Shown here one piece after another: positions 31,541 through 41,484 of a DNA stretch of 55,031 nt (within the stretch, counting starts at the first letter, position 1; each line of letters starts with the position of its first letter). The notes beneath the pieces were generated by a model, which ran no database searches, was not told the DNA's origin, and worked only from the letters and a program-made list of their open reading frames with translations. Source of the DNA: Halioglobus sp. (GTDB taxonomy: Bacteria > Pseudomonadota > Gammaproteobacteria > Pseudomonadales > Halieaceae). A program made the translations under genes and the position numbers. The DNA lies in assembly GCA_020443325.1 (NCBI GenBank), contig JAGRIK010000080.1:1-55031 (forward strand). The letters are read 5' to 3'.

Positions 31541-32719
31541 TTACTCCGGTTTACCATCGGCGCGTTGCTCAAGCATGGCAACGGCGGGCAGGGTTTTTCC
31601 TTCCACGTACTCAAGGAAAGCGCCACCGCCGGTGGAGATATACGAAACTTTGTCCGCGATTTCAAATTTGTCTATCGCCGCCAGGGTGTCGCCACCGCCG
31701 GCCAGCGAAAATGCCGGGCTGTCCGCAATCGCGCGGGCCAGGGTTTCGGTACCCGCAGAAAACTGCTCGAACTCAAACACACCCACTGGCCCGTTCCACA
31801 GTATGGTACCGGCGTTCTTGAGAATATCGGCAATCTGCCCGGCGGACTGCGGCCCGATATCAAAAATCATGTCATCCTCCGCCACGTCGGCGGCGAGTTT
31901 CAGGCTGGCCGGGGCATCCTCGGCAAACGCCTTGCCTGTCACCACATCAACCGGCAACGGGATTCCGGTCTTCTGCATCAATGCCTGCGCGACCGGAATC
32001 AGGTCGTGTTCGCAGAGGGATTTGCCTACCGGGCTGCCACTGGCCGCGAGGAACGTATTGGCAATGCCGCCACCCACCACCAGCTGATCCACCTTGTCCG
32101 ACAGCGCTTCGAGTACCTCCAGCTTGGTCGATACTTTTGAGCCACCGACGATCGCCACCAGCGGGCGCGCGGGATTCGACAACGCCTTCGTCAGCGCACT
32201 GAGCTCCCCGGCGAGCAATGGCCCTGCGCACGCCACGGGTGCATACTTCGCCACCCCGTGGGTGGATGCCTGCGCCCTGTGCGCGGTGCCGAACGCATCC
32301 ATCACGAAAATATCGCATAACGCGGCATAGGCACGAGACAGGGTCTCATCATCCTTCTTCTCGCCCGGGTTGAAGCGCACATTCTCAAGCAGTGCCACTT
32401 CGCCGTCGGCGAGGTCCACACCACCGCGCCAATCAGACACCAGTGCCACGGACTTGCCGAGCAAACCACTCAAATGCTCCGCGACCGGTGCCAGGGAAAA
32501 TTCCTGGTCGAACTCACCCTCCACCGGGCGACCCAGATGCGACATCAGCAGCACTTTCGCACCCGCTGCCAGCGCCGCATCTATGGTGGGCAGCGCAGCA
32601 CGAATACGCGCATCGCTGGTGACCGCGCCGTCCTTGACCGGCACATTGAGGTCTTCACGGATCAGTACGCGTTTCCCGCGCAGGTCCAGCTTATCCATCA
32701 GGTTTACTTTAAGTGTCAT
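31541..32719 (-). CDS. pgk: Phosphoglycerate kinase
   Basis: A 392-aa glycolytic kinase. [17 protein letters not shown] and [13 protein letters not shown] in the N-lobe, and [15 protein letters not shown] and GGGDTLAAI in the C-lobe, are typical. Starts at 32728 and 32698 are also possible; 32719 leaves 13 bp after the epd stop. The gene links epd and fba in the same direction. Confidence 0.95.
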   Translation of the reverse strand: MTLKVNLMDKLDLRGKRVLIREDLNVPVKDGAVTSDARIRAALPTIDAALAAGAKVLLMSHLGRPVEGEFDQEFSLAPVAEHLSGLLGKSVALVSDWRGGVDLADGEVALLENVRFNPGEKKDDETLSRAYAALCDIFVMDAFGTAHRAQASTHGVAKYAPVACAGPLLAGELSALTKALSNPARPLVAIVGGSKVSTKLEVLEALSDKVDQLVVGGGIANTFLAASGSPVGKSLCEHDLIPVAQALMQKTGIPLPVDVVTGKAFAEDAPASLKLAADVAEDDMIFDIGPQSAGQIADILKNAGTILWNGPVGVFEFEQFSAGTETLARAIADSPAFSLAGGGDTLAAIDKFEIADKVSYISTGGGAFLEYVEGKTLPAVAMLEQRADGKPE

Positions 32720-32732
32720 CGTCTTCATTCCC

Positions 32733-33752
32733 CTACTGACTTTCGGCGGCGTGCCAGCACCTTGCCACATCCAGCATGCGGTTGGCGTAACCCCATTCGT
32801 TGTCAAACCAGGTGAGCACCTTCACCAGGCGCTTGCCGCTGACACGCGTCTGGCTCGCATCCACGATACTGGAGCGCGGATCGTGATTAAAATCACAGGA
32901 TGCCAGAAGCTCCTCAGTGTAGCCAAGTACACCATCGAAGGAAGACTGTGATGCCTCTCGCAAAATACGGTTTATCGCGGCTACATCGGTATCCTGTCGC
33001 GTCTGCACTGTCAGGTCCAATGCCGACACATTGAGTGTCGGCACGCGCAATGCCTGTGCTGAGAAACGGCCTGCCATGCTGGGAAGGATACGCTCGATAC
33101 CCTTCGCCAACTCCGTATCCACCGGAATAATGGACTGGGACGCGGCCCGCGTCTTGCGCAGGTCGGTGTGATGATAGGCATCCAGCACCGGCTGGTCGTT
33201 CATCGCGGAGTGTATTGTCGTAATGGTGCCGCTCTCGATACCGACGGCATCGTCCAGCGCCTTGATCACCGGCAGGATGCCATTGGTGGTGCAGGAGGCG
33301 TTCGACGCGATGCGGTGCCCCCCGTGCAGATCGCGGTGATTCACGCCGTAAATCACGGTCTGGTCCACATCTGCCTCGGCGGGCTGGGAAAACAGCACCC
33401 TGCCGGCGCCCTGGCGCAGATGCTGTTCGGCGGTGGCACGATCGGAAAACGCGCCGGTACATTCCAGCACGATATCCACGTCCAGCGCCGCCCACGGCAG
33501 GTTATCTATCTGCTCGTGGTTTAACAGCACGATAGAGTCGCCATCTACCTGTAAGTGTTTTGCATCTCCCGCCAGGGACAGCGGAAAGCGCCCGTGGGTA
33601 GAGTCGTAGCGCGTGAGGTGCAGTACCGTCCCGGCGTCAGCCAGTTCGTTGATAGCAACTATCGCCATTTCCCTGCGCAGCGGGCTTTCATATAACGCAC
33701 GCAGGATGCTGCGACCGATACGGCCATAGCCATTGATAGCCAGTCGCAGCAT
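32733..33752 (-). CDS. epd: Erythrose-4-phosphate dehydrogenase
   Basis: A 339-aa GAPDH-family enzyme. NAD site [15 protein letters not shown] opens the protein and the active Cys is in [12 protein letters not shown] near residue 155. [28 protein letters not shown] is the Epd rather than GapA version of this region. Epd makes 4-phosphoerythronate for vitamin B6 synthesis. A GapA role cannot be excluded, but epd-pgk-fba order supports Epd. Confidence 0.92.
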   Translation of the reverse strand: MLRLAINGYGRIGRSILRALYESPLRREMAIVAINELADAGTVLHLTRYDSTHGRFPLSLAGDAKHLQVDGDSIVLLNHEQIDNLPWAALDVDIVLECTGAFSDRATAEQHLRQGAGRVLFSQPAEADVDQTVIYGVNHRDLHGGHRIASNASCTTNGILPVIKALDDAVGIESGTITTIHSAMNDQPVLDAYHHTDLRKTRAASQSIIPVDTELAKGIERILPSMAGRFSAQALRVPTLNVSALDLTVQTRQDTDVAAINRILREASQSSFDGVLGYTEELLASCDFNHDPRSSIVDASQTRVSGKRLVKVLTWFDNEWGYANRMLDVARCWHAAESQ

Positions 33753-33763
33753 GGGTGCAGCCT

Positions 33764-35764
33764 CTAGAGCAGCACGTCTTCGACGGTCGCGACGACATTT
33801 TCTGTCGTGAAGCCAAAGTGTTGCATCAGGTCACCCGCCGGCGCGGATTCACCGAACGTGGTCATCCCGACCACGCGCCCGTCCAGCCCCACGTACTTGT
33901 ACCAGTAATCCGCGTGCAGTGCTTCCACCGCCACCCGGGCCAGCACATCGCTGGGTAATACCGCTTCCCGATACTGGGCATCCTGCTGCTCGAACAACTC
34001 GGCACAGGGCATGGATACCACCCGCACGCGCCTGCCCTTGCCCGCAAGTACGTCAGCCGCCGCCATTGCCAGTTGCAGCTCCGAACCCGTGGCAATCAGG
34101 ATTGCTTCGGGTGAACCCTCGCAATCCCTGAGCACATAGGCGCCGCGGGCAATACTGGCGACCTGCTGGTCGCTGCGCGCCTGGTGCGGTAATCCCTGGC
34201 GGGAAAAGATCAATGACGAGGGCCCGTCGCGGCGCTCAATCGCCGCCTTCCAGGCCACCGCGGACTCGACCGCGTCACAGGGCCGCCAGGTTTGCATATT
34301 GGGGGTGGAGCGCAGTGCAGTTAATTGCTCAACCGGCTGGTGCGTCGGGCCATCCTCACCCAGGCCGATGGAGTCGTGTGTAAATACAAAGATGGACTGC
34401 TGCTTCATCAATGCGGCCATACGCACCGCATTCCGCGCGTACTCCATGAATATCAGGAAGGTCGCCCCGTAGTTGATGAAGCCGCCGTGCAGGGCGATGC
34501 CGTTCATGATCGCCGCCATCGCGAACTCCCGCACACCGTAGTAAATATAGTTGCCGCTGGCGTCATCGGCACTCACGCCCTTCGAGCCGCTCCAGATCGT
34601 CAGGTTGGAACCCGCGAGGTCTGCCGAGCCACCGAGCAATTCCGGCAGCATCGGGCCGTAGGCGTTGAGGCAGTTCTCCGAGGCCTTGCGGGAGGCAATG
34701 CTTGCGCCCTCCTGCTGGCAGCGCGCGATATAGTCGGCGGCCTGCGCGGAGAAATCGGCGGGTAATTCGCCCGCCAGGCGTCGCTGCAGTTCCGCCGCCA
34801 GTTCCGGGTGCGCAGCGGCGTAGGCCGTCATCGCCTCCTGCCACTGCGTTTCGAGGCTGTTGCCGCGTGCGCGCGCATCCCAGCCGGCGTAGACATCGTC
34901 GGGAATTTCAAAGGGCCCGTACTCCCAGCCCAGTGCTTGTCGGGTAGCGGCCACCTCATCCTCTCCCAGCGCCGAACCGTGTGCGGATTCCGAACCCTGC
35001 TTGTTCGGCGAGCCCTTGCCGATAATGGTCTTGCAGCAGATAAGCGTGGGCTTCTCACTCTGGCTCCGGGCTTTGTCTATGGCCGCCTGCACCGCGTCAG
35101 GATTGTGGCCGTCCACATCGCTGATCACCTCCCAGCCGTAGGCGCGGAAACGCGCCGGGGTGTCGTCGGTAAACCAGCCCTCAACCTCCCCGTCGATGGA
35201 GATGCCATTGTCGTCGTAAAACGCCACCAGCTTGCCCAGCCCCAGCGTGCCGGCGAGGGAACTGGCCTCGTGGGAAATCCCCTCCATCAGGCAGCCGTCG
35301 CCCAGGAAGACATAGGTATTGTGGTCAACTACCGTGTGTCCCGGCCGGTTGAACTGCGCCGCCAGCACTTTTTCGGCCAGCGCCATACCCACTGCATTGG
35401 CCAGCCCCTGGCCCAGCGGGCCGGTCGTGGTCTCCACGCCCGGGGTATAACCGTATTCCGGGTGACCCGGTGTTTTACTGTGCAACTGGCGAAAATTCTC
35501 GATTTCTGACATCGGCAGATCGTAGCCGGACAGGTGCAACAGCGAATAGATCAGCATTGAGCCGTGGCCATTGGACATCACAAACCGGTCGCGGCCGGGC
35601 CATGCGGGGTTCGCCGGGTTGTGCCGGAGATAGCCGTTCCAGAGCACCTCGGCGATATCCGCCATACCCATGGGGGCACCGGGGTGGCCGCTTTTGGCTT
35701 TCTGAACGGCGTCCATGCTGAGGGCGCGGATAGCATTGGCAAGTCTGGTGCGAGAGGACGACAT
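33764..35764 (-). CDS. tkt: Transketolase
   Basis: A 666-aa thiamine-diphosphate enzyme of the pentose-phosphate pathway. [13 protein letters not shown] near residue 25, the TPP motif [20 protein letters not shown] near 155 and the pyrimidine-domain [20 protein letters not shown] near 470 are all intact. The ATG at 35764 has a GGAGA site; an upstream reading is rejected. It is divergent from sahR. Confidence 0.97.
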   Translation of the reverse strand: MSSSRTRLANAIRALSMDAVQKAKSGHPGAPMGMADIAEVLWNGYLRHNPANPAWPGRDRFVMSNGHGSMLIYSLLHLSGYDLPMSEIENFRQLHSKTPGHPEYGYTPGVETTTGPLGQGLANAVGMALAEKVLAAQFNRPGHTVVDHNTYVFLGDGCLMEGISHEASSLAGTLGLGKLVAFYDDNGISIDGEVEGWFTDDTPARFRAYGWEVISDVDGHNPDAVQAAIDKARSQSEKPTLICCKTIIGKGSPNKQGSESAHGSALGEDEVAATRQALGWEYGPFEIPDDVYAGWDARARGNSLETQWQEAMTAYAAAHPELAAELQRRLAGELPADFSAQAADYIARCQQEGASIASRKASENCLNAYGPMLPELLGGSADLAGSNLTIWSGSKGVSADDASGNYIYYGVREFAMAAIMNGIALHGGFINYGATFLIFMEYARNAVRMAALMKQQSIFVFTHDSIGLGEDGPTHQPVEQLTALRSTPNMQTWRPCDAVESAVAWKAAIERRDGPSSLIFSRQGLPHQARSDQQVASIARGAYVLRDCEGSPEAILIATGSELQLAMAAADVLAGKGRRVRVVSMPCAELFEQQDAQYREAVLPSDVLARVAVEALHADYWYKYVGLDGRVVGMTTFGESAPAGDLMQHFGFTTENVVATVEDVLL

Positions 35765-35900
35765 CGGGTTCTCCGTGGCGGAAATAAGGTGGGACCAAAA
35801 TGGGCCGCCATTTTCGCGTAAGCGCGGTCGAACGGCAAACAAATCGGCAATAAATTCGTCACCCACCCCGAATTGTTTGTTGTGACGGGGGTCGCAGAAC

Positions 35901-35922
35901 TATATCAAAATATTTTGATATA
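35901..35922 (+). promoter_or_regulatory. 22-bp perfect palindrome over the sahR promoter (candidate SahR operator)
   Basis: The half-site TATATCAAAAT (35901-35911) is followed immediately by its reverse complement to 35922. It supplies the -35 box TTGATA (35915-35920), 17 bp before TAGACT (35938-35943). Binding would block the promoter of sahR-metK. The operator identity is inferred from position next to an ArsR-type regulator gene. Confidence 0.72.
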
Positions 35923-35951
35923 GCTGTTGTAGCCTGCTAGACTCCCGCGCC

Positions 35952-36962
35952 ATGCCCTCGACAACTCTCGCAAAACTGGTGAGGCCGATCACGGATCAAC
36001 CGCCGTCAGACCTGCAACTGACAGCACTCACCAACCTCTGCAAGGCCAGCGCCGATACGTTACGGCTGCTGGTCCTGCGGGTATTGCGTAAGGACTCTTT
36101 CGGTGTGTCCGAGCTGTGCTCCATCTTCAACATCCGCCAGCCCGCCCTCAGCCACCACCTTAAGGTCCTGGCCGGCGCCGGCCTGGTAGCCGCGCGGCGC
36201 GAGGCAAACTCCATATTCTATCGTCGCAGCGAGCTGGGACAGCACCCCGACCTCGAAGCCTTACAGCACAGCCTCTTTGAAACCGTGGACGCGATCGACC
36301 TGCCTGGCGATATCCAGAGCCGACTGGCGGCCTTACACCGGCAGCGTGAGGAGAATTCCAGCAACTTTTTCCAGCTCAACGCCCACAAATTCCACCAGCA
36401 GCAGGATTTGATCGCCAGTTATGGGCAGTACGCCGACGTCGTGACCCAGGTCCTCGCCGGCGCGCCACTGGAACGCCACCATACCGCACTGGAAGTGGGG
36501 CCGGGTGACGGTTCCTTCCTGCTGGAGCTGGCCCCACTGTTCGACCGGGTTGTGGCACTGGACAATGCCCCCGGCATGCTGCAACAGGCGCGCGAAAAAA
36601 TCGCCGCCGCGCAACTGGGTAATATCGAGTTTATCCTCGATGACACCCGCAGCCAGCAGCTGCAGGGCCTGCAAGCAGACTGCATCGTCATCAATATGGT
36701 ACTGCACCACACGCCCGCACCCGGAGACGTGCTGCGAGATGTGGCCGCATGCCTCGCGCCCAACGGTGTGGTGCTCGTTACCGAACTGTGCAACCACGAC
36801 CAGGGCTGGGCCCGGGAGAATTGCGGTGACTTGTGGTTGGGCTTCGATCCCCAGGAACTGGCGCATTGGGCGCAAGATGCCGGGTTGGCGGAAATAGCCA
36901 GCGAATACCTGGCACAACGCAACGGTTTTCAAGTACAGGTGAGGCTGTTTGGCCGGGCCTGA
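35952..36962 (+). CDS. sahR: ArsR-family regulator fused to a SAM-dependent methyltransferase domain (SahR type)
   Basis: A 336-aa fusion. Residues 20-105 form an ArsR winged helix (VSELCSIFNIRQPALSHHLKVLAGAGLVAARREANSIFYR). Residues 160-330 are a class I methyltransferase (ALEVGPGDGSFLLELAP, DCIVINMVLHH). SahR regulators of this form sense S-adenosylhomocysteine and control methionine-cycle genes, which are exactly its neighbours metK, ahcY and metF. No Shine-Dalgarno is seen and the ATG lies 8 bp after the -10 box, so the mRNA may be leaderless. Confidence 0.85.
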   Translation: MPSTTLAKLVRPITDQPPSDLQLTALTNLCKASADTLRLLVLRVLRKDSFGVSELCSIFNIRQPALSHHLKVLAGAGLVAARREANSIFYRRSELGQHPDLEALQHSLFETVDAIDLPGDIQSRLAALHRQREENSSNFFQLNAHKFHQQQDLIASYGQYADVVTQVLAGAPLERHHTALEVGPGDGSFLLELAPLFDRVVALDNAPGMLQQAREKIAAAQLGNIEFILDDTRSQQLQGLQADCIVINMVLHHTPAPGDVLRDVAACLAPNGVVLVTELCNHDQGWARENCGDLWLGFDPQELAHWAQDAGLAEIASEYLAQRNGFQVQVRLFGRA

Positions 36963-36989
36963 TAATTTTTTGGCAATAAGGATAAAACT

Positions 36990-38147
36990 ATGAGCGAGTA
37001 TAAAATTTTCACCTCCGAATCCGTGTCCGAAGGACACCCCGATAAAATGGCAGACCAGATCTCCGATGCGGTGCTGGATTACCTGCTGACACGTGATAAG
37101 AACGCGCGCGTAGCGGTGGAGACCATGGTCAAAACCGGTATGACTATCGTCGCGGGTGAGGTCACGACATCAGCCACCATGGATCTCGAGGAGACTATCC
37201 GACAGACCATTCTGGATATCGGCTATGACAGCTCCGATGTCGGCTTTGATGGTGCCTCCTGCGCCGTACTCAATGCAATCGGCAAACAATCACCGGATAT
37301 CGCCATGGGCGTGAATGAAAGCAAGGACCACGAGCAGGGCGCGGGCGACCAGGGCCTGATGTTTGGCTTCGCCACCAATGAGACCGACGTGCTGATGCCG
37401 GCGCCGATCTACTATTCCCACCGCCTGGTAGAGCGCCAGGCTGAACTGCGCAAGAACGGCACACTGCCGTGGCTGCGACCCGACGCCAAAAGCCAGGTGA
37501 CCCTGCGCTACGAAAACGGCAAGCCGGTGGCAATCGATGCGGTGGTACTGTCCACCCAGCACGATGAGGGCGTCAGCCAGAAAGAAATTCACAAGCAGGT
37601 CCTGAAGCATGTGATCAAGGATGTGCTGCCCGAAGAGTGGCTGCACCGACGCACCAAGTACCACATCAACCCCACTGGCCAGTTCATCATTGGCGGCCCC
37701 GTGGGTGACTGCGGCCTGACTGGGCGCAAGATCATCGTCGATACCTACGGCGGCATGGCCCGTCACGGCGGCGGTGCATTTTCCGGCAAGGATCCCTCCA
37801 AGGTTGACCGTTCGGCCGCCTACGCCGGGCGTTATGTCGCCAAGAACATTGTCGCTGCCGGCCTCGCGGATCGCTGCGAAATCCAGGTGTCCTACGCAAT
37901 CGGTGTGGCCGAGCCCACGTCTATCTCCATCGACACCTTTGGCACCGGCAAGATCTCTGATGACAAGATCGCGGACCTGGTACGTGAGCATTTTGACCTG
38001 CGTCCTAAGGGCCTTATTGCGATGCTTAACCTGAAACGACCTATCTACCGCAAGACGGCGGCTTATGGGCATTTCGGGCGTGAGGATAAGGATTTCACCT
38101 GGGAGAAGACGGATAAGGCTAAGGCGCTTAAGAAAGCGGCTCGGTAA
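36990..38147 (+). CDS. metK: S-adenosylmethionine synthetase
   Basis: A 385-aa enzyme making SAM from methionine and ATP. Motifs [20 protein letters not shown], the [10 protein letters not shown] loop near residue 115 and [19 protein letters not shown] near 260 are intact. It follows sahR by 27 bp with an AAGGA site. Likely co-transcribed with sahR under its palindrome. Confidence 0.98.
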   Translation: MSEYKIFTSESVSEGHPDKMADQISDAVLDYLLTRDKNARVAVETMVKTGMTIVAGEVTTSATMDLEETIRQTILDIGYDSSDVGFDGASCAVLNAIGKQSPDIAMGVNESKDHEQGAGDQGLMFGFATNETDVLMPAPIYYSHRLVERQAELRKNGTLPWLRPDAKSQVTLRYENGKPVAIDAVVLSTQHDEGVSQKEIHKQVLKHVIKDVLPEEWLHRRTKYHINPTGQFIIGGPVGDCGLTGRKIIVDTYGGMARHGGGAFSGKDPSKVDRSAAYAGRYVAKNIVAAGLADRCEIQVSYAIGVAEPTSISIDTFGTGKISDDKIADLVREHFDLRPKGLIAMLNLKRPIYRKTAAYGHFGREDKDFTWEKTDKAKALKKAAR

Positions 38148-38162
38148 TTGGGGATATGTCAG

Positions 38163-38258
38163 GTCGGTGCTTCGTAGTGCCGGCCTGATGTGAATGTAGG
38201 TATGTTTCGGGCCTATGCTTCGTAGTGTCGGCCTGATGTGAGTGAAGGGGTTGCGGGA
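38163..38258. repeat. Two tandem 48-bp direct repeats
   Basis: GCTTCGTAGTGCCGGCCTGA at 38169 recurs at 38217 as GCTTCGTAGTGTCGGCCTGA, period 48 bp, with similarity over most of the unit. It abuts and overlaps the left arm of the hairpin repeat at 38237. Only two units are present, so it is not a CRISPR. Confidence 0.7.
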
Positions 38259-38334
38259 CCCGCCGTGAACCCATCCATGGGGGCTTGAGCTCGACTTCCA
38301 TGTCTCGCACAGTCCCGCAACCCCTTCACTCACA
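38237..38334. repeat. Long hairpin repeat, copy 2 (23-bp perfect arms)
   Basis: Positions 38237-38259 and 38312-38334 are perfect inverted arms. The 52-bp centre holds CCATCCATGGGGG and GAGCTCGA, similar in layout to the repeat at 73-178. It sits between metK and ahcY and could terminate or attenuate transcription between them, or protect the metK mRNA 3' end. No SAH riboswitch structure was recognised in this spacer (38148-38468). Confidence 0.75.
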
Positions 38335-38468
38335 CCATGCCTGGCTCTCACTGGCGCGACACAATGAACTTCGTTGTTGCCAGGAACAGGGCCGGTCGGG
38401 CGCAGAAAGATTTCATTCTTTATTTGAGTAGCAGTAATAGACAGGGCCAGAGCCCAGAGGAAAGAACC

Positions 38469-39860
38469 ATGACCACAGCAGAAAAGATCAAGCAGAACGA
38501 AGATTACAAAGTTGCCGATATTTCGCTGGCACAATGGGGCCGTCGTGAGCTGGACATCGCCGAGAGCGAAATGCCTGCGCTTATGGCGATGCGCGAGAAA
38601 TACTCCACCAGCAAACCGCTCAAGGGCGCAAAGATTCTCGGCTGTATCCACATGACCATCCAGACCGGTGTGTTGATCGAAACACTGATCCAACTGGGCG
38701 CTGAAGTCCGCTGGTCTTCGTGTAATATTTTCTCCACGCAGGATCACGCTGCGGCAGCCATCGCCGCTGCGGGTATACCTGTGTATGCCTGGAAAGGTGA
38801 GACTGAGGAAGAGTACGACTGGTGCCTGGAGCAGACCATCCTGAAAGACGGCGAGCCCTGGGATGCGAACATGGTACTGGATGACGGCGGTGACCTGACC
38901 GGCATGCTGCACGACAAGTATCCCGCGATGCTCGACAAGATTCACGGTATCACCGAGGAGACCACTACCGGTGTGCACCGCCTGCTGGAAATGCTGGAGC
39001 ACGGCACGCTGAAAGTCCCCGCGATCAACGTGAACGATTCGGTCACCAAATCCAAGAACGACAACAAGTACGGTTGTCGCCACAGCCTCAACGACGCTAT
39101 CAAGCGCGGTACCGACCACCTGATGGCCGGTAAAAAAGCACTGGTTATCGGCTATGGCGATGTGGGCAAGGGGTCTTCGCAGTCGCTGCGCCAGGAAGGC
39201 ATGATCGTGAAAATCTCCGAGGTCGACCCGATTTGTGCGATGCAGGCCTGCATGGACGGCTTTGAGGTTGTATCGCCGTTCATCGATGGTATCAACGATG
39301 GTACCGAGGCGTGCATCAACCGCGATCTGTTATCTAATATCGATCTGGTGGTGACAACTACAGGTAACTACAAGGTCTGCGACTCGAACATGTTGAAGGC
39401 GCTGAAAGCGAACTCCGTGGTGTGCAACATCGGCCATTTCGATAACGAAATCGATACTGCATTCATGCGTCGCGAATGGGAATGGGAAGAGGTCAAGCCG
39501 CAGGTGCACAAGGTCTATCGCGATAAGGCGGCCAACGACTACCTGATCCTGCTGTCTGAAGGCCGCCTGGTAAACCTGGGTAACGCTACCGGTCACCCGT
39601 CGCGCATTATGGACGGCTCTTTCGCTAACCAGGTGCTGGCGCAGATCTACCTGTACGAACGCAAGTTCGCTGATCTGGAGCCCAACATGAAGCCGTCTGC
39701 ACTGTCGGTAGAGGTCCTGCCGAAGAAACTGGACGAGGAAGTTGCGGCCCACATGATCGGCGGTTTTGGCGCGGTACTGACGCGTCTTACTCCCGAGCAG
39801 GCGGACTACATAAAGGTCAGCCCCGACGGCCCTTACAAGCCCGACAGCTACAAGTACTAA
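38469..39860 (+). CDS. ahcY: Adenosylhomocysteinase
   Basis: A 463-aa NAD-containing hydrolase that splits SAH into adenosine and homocysteine. [17 protein letters not shown], the substrate region [12 protein letters not shown] and [16 protein letters not shown] (NAD) are typical, and the C-terminus [12 protein letters not shown] is the canonical end. The ATG at 38469 has a GAGGAAAG site; the longer reading starts in the repeat and is rejected. Confidence 0.98.
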   Translation: MTTAEKIKQNEDYKVADISLAQWGRRELDIAESEMPALMAMREKYSTSKPLKGAKILGCIHMTIQTGVLIETLIQLGAEVRWSSCNIFSTQDHAAAAIAAAGIPVYAWKGETEEEYDWCLEQTILKDGEPWDANMVLDDGGDLTGMLHDKYPAMLDKIHGITEETTTGVHRLLEMLEHGTLKVPAINVNDSVTKSKNDNKYGCRHSLNDAIKRGTDHLMAGKKALVIGYGDVGKGSSQSLRQEGMIVKISEVDPICAMQACMDGFEVVSPFIDGINDGTEACINRDLLSNIDLVVTTTGNYKVCDSNMLKALKANSVVCNIGHFDNEIDTAFMRREWEWEEVKPQVHKVYRDKAANDYLILLSEGRLVNLGNATGHPSRIMDGSFANQVLAQIYLYERKFADLEPNMKPSALSVEVLPKKLDEEVAAHMIGGFGAVLTRLTPEQADYIKVSPDGPYKPDSYKY

Positions 39861-39873
39861 GGGGCAGGAGTCA

Positions 39874-40713
39874 ATGGCAGCGCAAAAGCCGCGCATCAGC
39901 TGCGAGTTTTTTCCACCCAAAACCGAGGCCGGCACCAGCAAGCTGCTGTCCGAGGTGGCGCCCGCCCTGAATACCCTGGGTCCCGAGTTTTTCTCGGTGA
40001 CCTATGGGGCCGGCGGCAGCACCCGCGACTCCACGCTGGGCGTTGTATCGGCGCTCAGGAAGGCGGGTATGGATGTCGCGCCTCACCTCAGCTTTGGTGG
40101 CGATGACGAGAACGCCGTAGCGACACTGCTTGAAACGTACCGGGAGAGGGGCATCAAACGCCTGGTCGCACTGCGCGGCGATGTCCCTTCCGGAACGGGC
40201 GGTGCAGCGCACCTGGTCTATGCCAATGAACTGGTGGAATTCGTACGCCAGCGCTGTGGCGATCACTTCGAGATCGAGGTAGCGGCGTATCCGGAGACGC
40301 ATCCGGAAGCGAAAAGCTACGACAGCGATATCCGGTTCCTGAAAGCCAAATTTGATGCCGGCGCCGACAGTGCGATCACCCAGTATTTCTACAATGTGGA
40401 AGCCTACTTCTACTTCCTGGACCAGTGTGCGGCCATCGGTATCGACAAGCCCATTTATGCCGGCATCATGCCGATCACCAATTTCACCAATCTGCAACGT
40501 TTCTCGCGCAACAGCGGAGCGGAAATACCGCGCTGGATCTGCCAGCGCATAGCGGCATTTGGCGATGACCAGGACAGCATCAGACAGTTCGGAATTGAGG
40601 TCGTCACACAGTTGTGCCAGACACTGCTGGACAGCGGAGCCCCCGGTATTCATTTCTACACGATGAACCAGGTGGAACCGACGCGAGAAATCTATAACAA
40701 TCTGGGCCTCTAG
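39874..40713 (+). CDS. metF: 5,10-methylenetetrahydrofolate reductase
   Basis: A 279-aa FAD enzyme that makes 5-methyl-THF for methionine synthase. SCEFFPPKTEAG at the start, FFSVTYGAGGSTRD near residue 40 and ALRGD near 105 are family marks. It follows ahcY by 13 bp with a GGGGCAGGAG site. The three genes complete recycling of SAH to methionine precursors. Confidence 0.96.
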   Translation: MAAQKPRISCEFFPPKTEAGTSKLLSEVAPALNTLGPEFFSVTYGAGGSTRDSTLGVVSALRKAGMDVAPHLSFGGDDENAVATLLETYRERGIKRLVALRGDVPSGTGGAAHLVYANELVEFVRQRCGDHFEIEVAAYPETHPEAKSYDSDIRFLKAKFDAGADSAITQYFYNVEAYFYFLDQCAAIGIDKPIYAGIMPITNFTNLQRFSRNSGAEIPRWICQRIAAFGDDQDSIRQFGIEVVTQLCQTLLDSGAPGIHFYTMNQVEPTREIYNNLGL

Positions 40714-40743
40714 CGGAGGCCCTGCAAACCGGGCCGCAACACG

Positions 40744-41478
40744 ATGCGTATAACCCGTATCTACACCACCCAGACACTCGGCAGCAATACAACTGTCGCA
40801 CTGGAGCCTGGCCCCAGCAGCCACCTGGCTCGCGTCCTGCGCCTGGGAGTCGGTGATCCGCTGACGTTGTTTGACGGGCGCGGTGGTGAATACCCGGGCG
40901 AGATTACCGCCGTCGACAAAAAACACGTTCAGGTGCAGACAGGCGGACACCGCGACATTGAGTGCGAGTCGGGGCTGTCCATCCATCTGGGGATCGCCAT
41001 CTCACGCGGTGAGCGTATGGACTGGCTCGTACAAAAATCCACTGAACTCGGCGTGACGGCGCTGACGCCTCTGTTAACCGAAAACACCGGGGTGAAACTG
41101 TCCGGTGACCGGGCGACGAAAAAGATCCAGCACTGGCAACAGGTTGCGATCAGCGCCTGCGAGCAATGCGGCCGCAACCGCCCACCCGTCATTCACGGCT
41201 TGCAAACGCTGGAAAATTGGCTGGCGACAACGGATGCCCAGAGCAAATTCGTGCTGCACCACCGCGCAACGACGGTCGAAGCACGTGAACCGCCCACGAG
41301 CATTGCCCTGCTGGTTGGACCGGAAGGCGGCCTGACCGAAGCGGGAGAAATCAAAGCGGCCGAACAGGCCGGTTTCACCGCTTTGCGCCTGGGCCCTCGC
41401 GTGCTGCGTACCGAGACAGCGCCTCTAGCGGCGATCGCTATCCTGCAAAGTCACTGGGGCGATATGACGCTGCTCTAG
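40744..41478 (+). CDS. rsmE: 16S rRNA (uracil-1498-N3) methyltransferase
   Basis: A 244-aa SPOUT-class methyltransferase. The N-terminal PUA-like domain has HLARVLRLGVGDPLTLFDG. The knot region has ALLVGPEGGLTEAGE near residue 196 and LRLGPRVLRTETAPLAAI near 220. It follows metF by 30 bp and converges with the esterase gene downstream. Confidence 0.95.
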   Translation: MRITRIYTTQTLGSNTTVALEPGPSSHLARVLRLGVGDPLTLFDGRGGEYPGEITAVDKKHVQVQTGGHRDIECESGLSIHLGIAISRGERMDWLVQKSTELGVTALTPLLTENTGVKLSGDRATKKIQHWQQVAISACEQCGRNRPPVIHGLQTLENWLATTDAQSKFVLHHRATTVEAREPPTSIALLVGPEGGLTEAGEIKAAEQAGFTALRLGPRVLRTETAPLAAIAILQSHWGDMTLL

Positions 41479-41484
41479 ACCGCT

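Noticed and set aside
38163-38334. CRISPR-like direct repeats plus palindrome
   Set aside because: Only two repeat units with no regular spacers and no cas genes; better explained as tandem duplication beside a hairpin element.
38337-38468. 44-codon N-terminal extension of ahcY
   Set aside because: Starts inside the repeat arm region; the canonical AhcY start at 38469 has a ribosome site.
38148-38468. SAH riboswitch upstream of ahcY
   Set aside because: No recognisable conserved riboswitch core was found; the spacer is filled by repeats and control is better explained by SahR.
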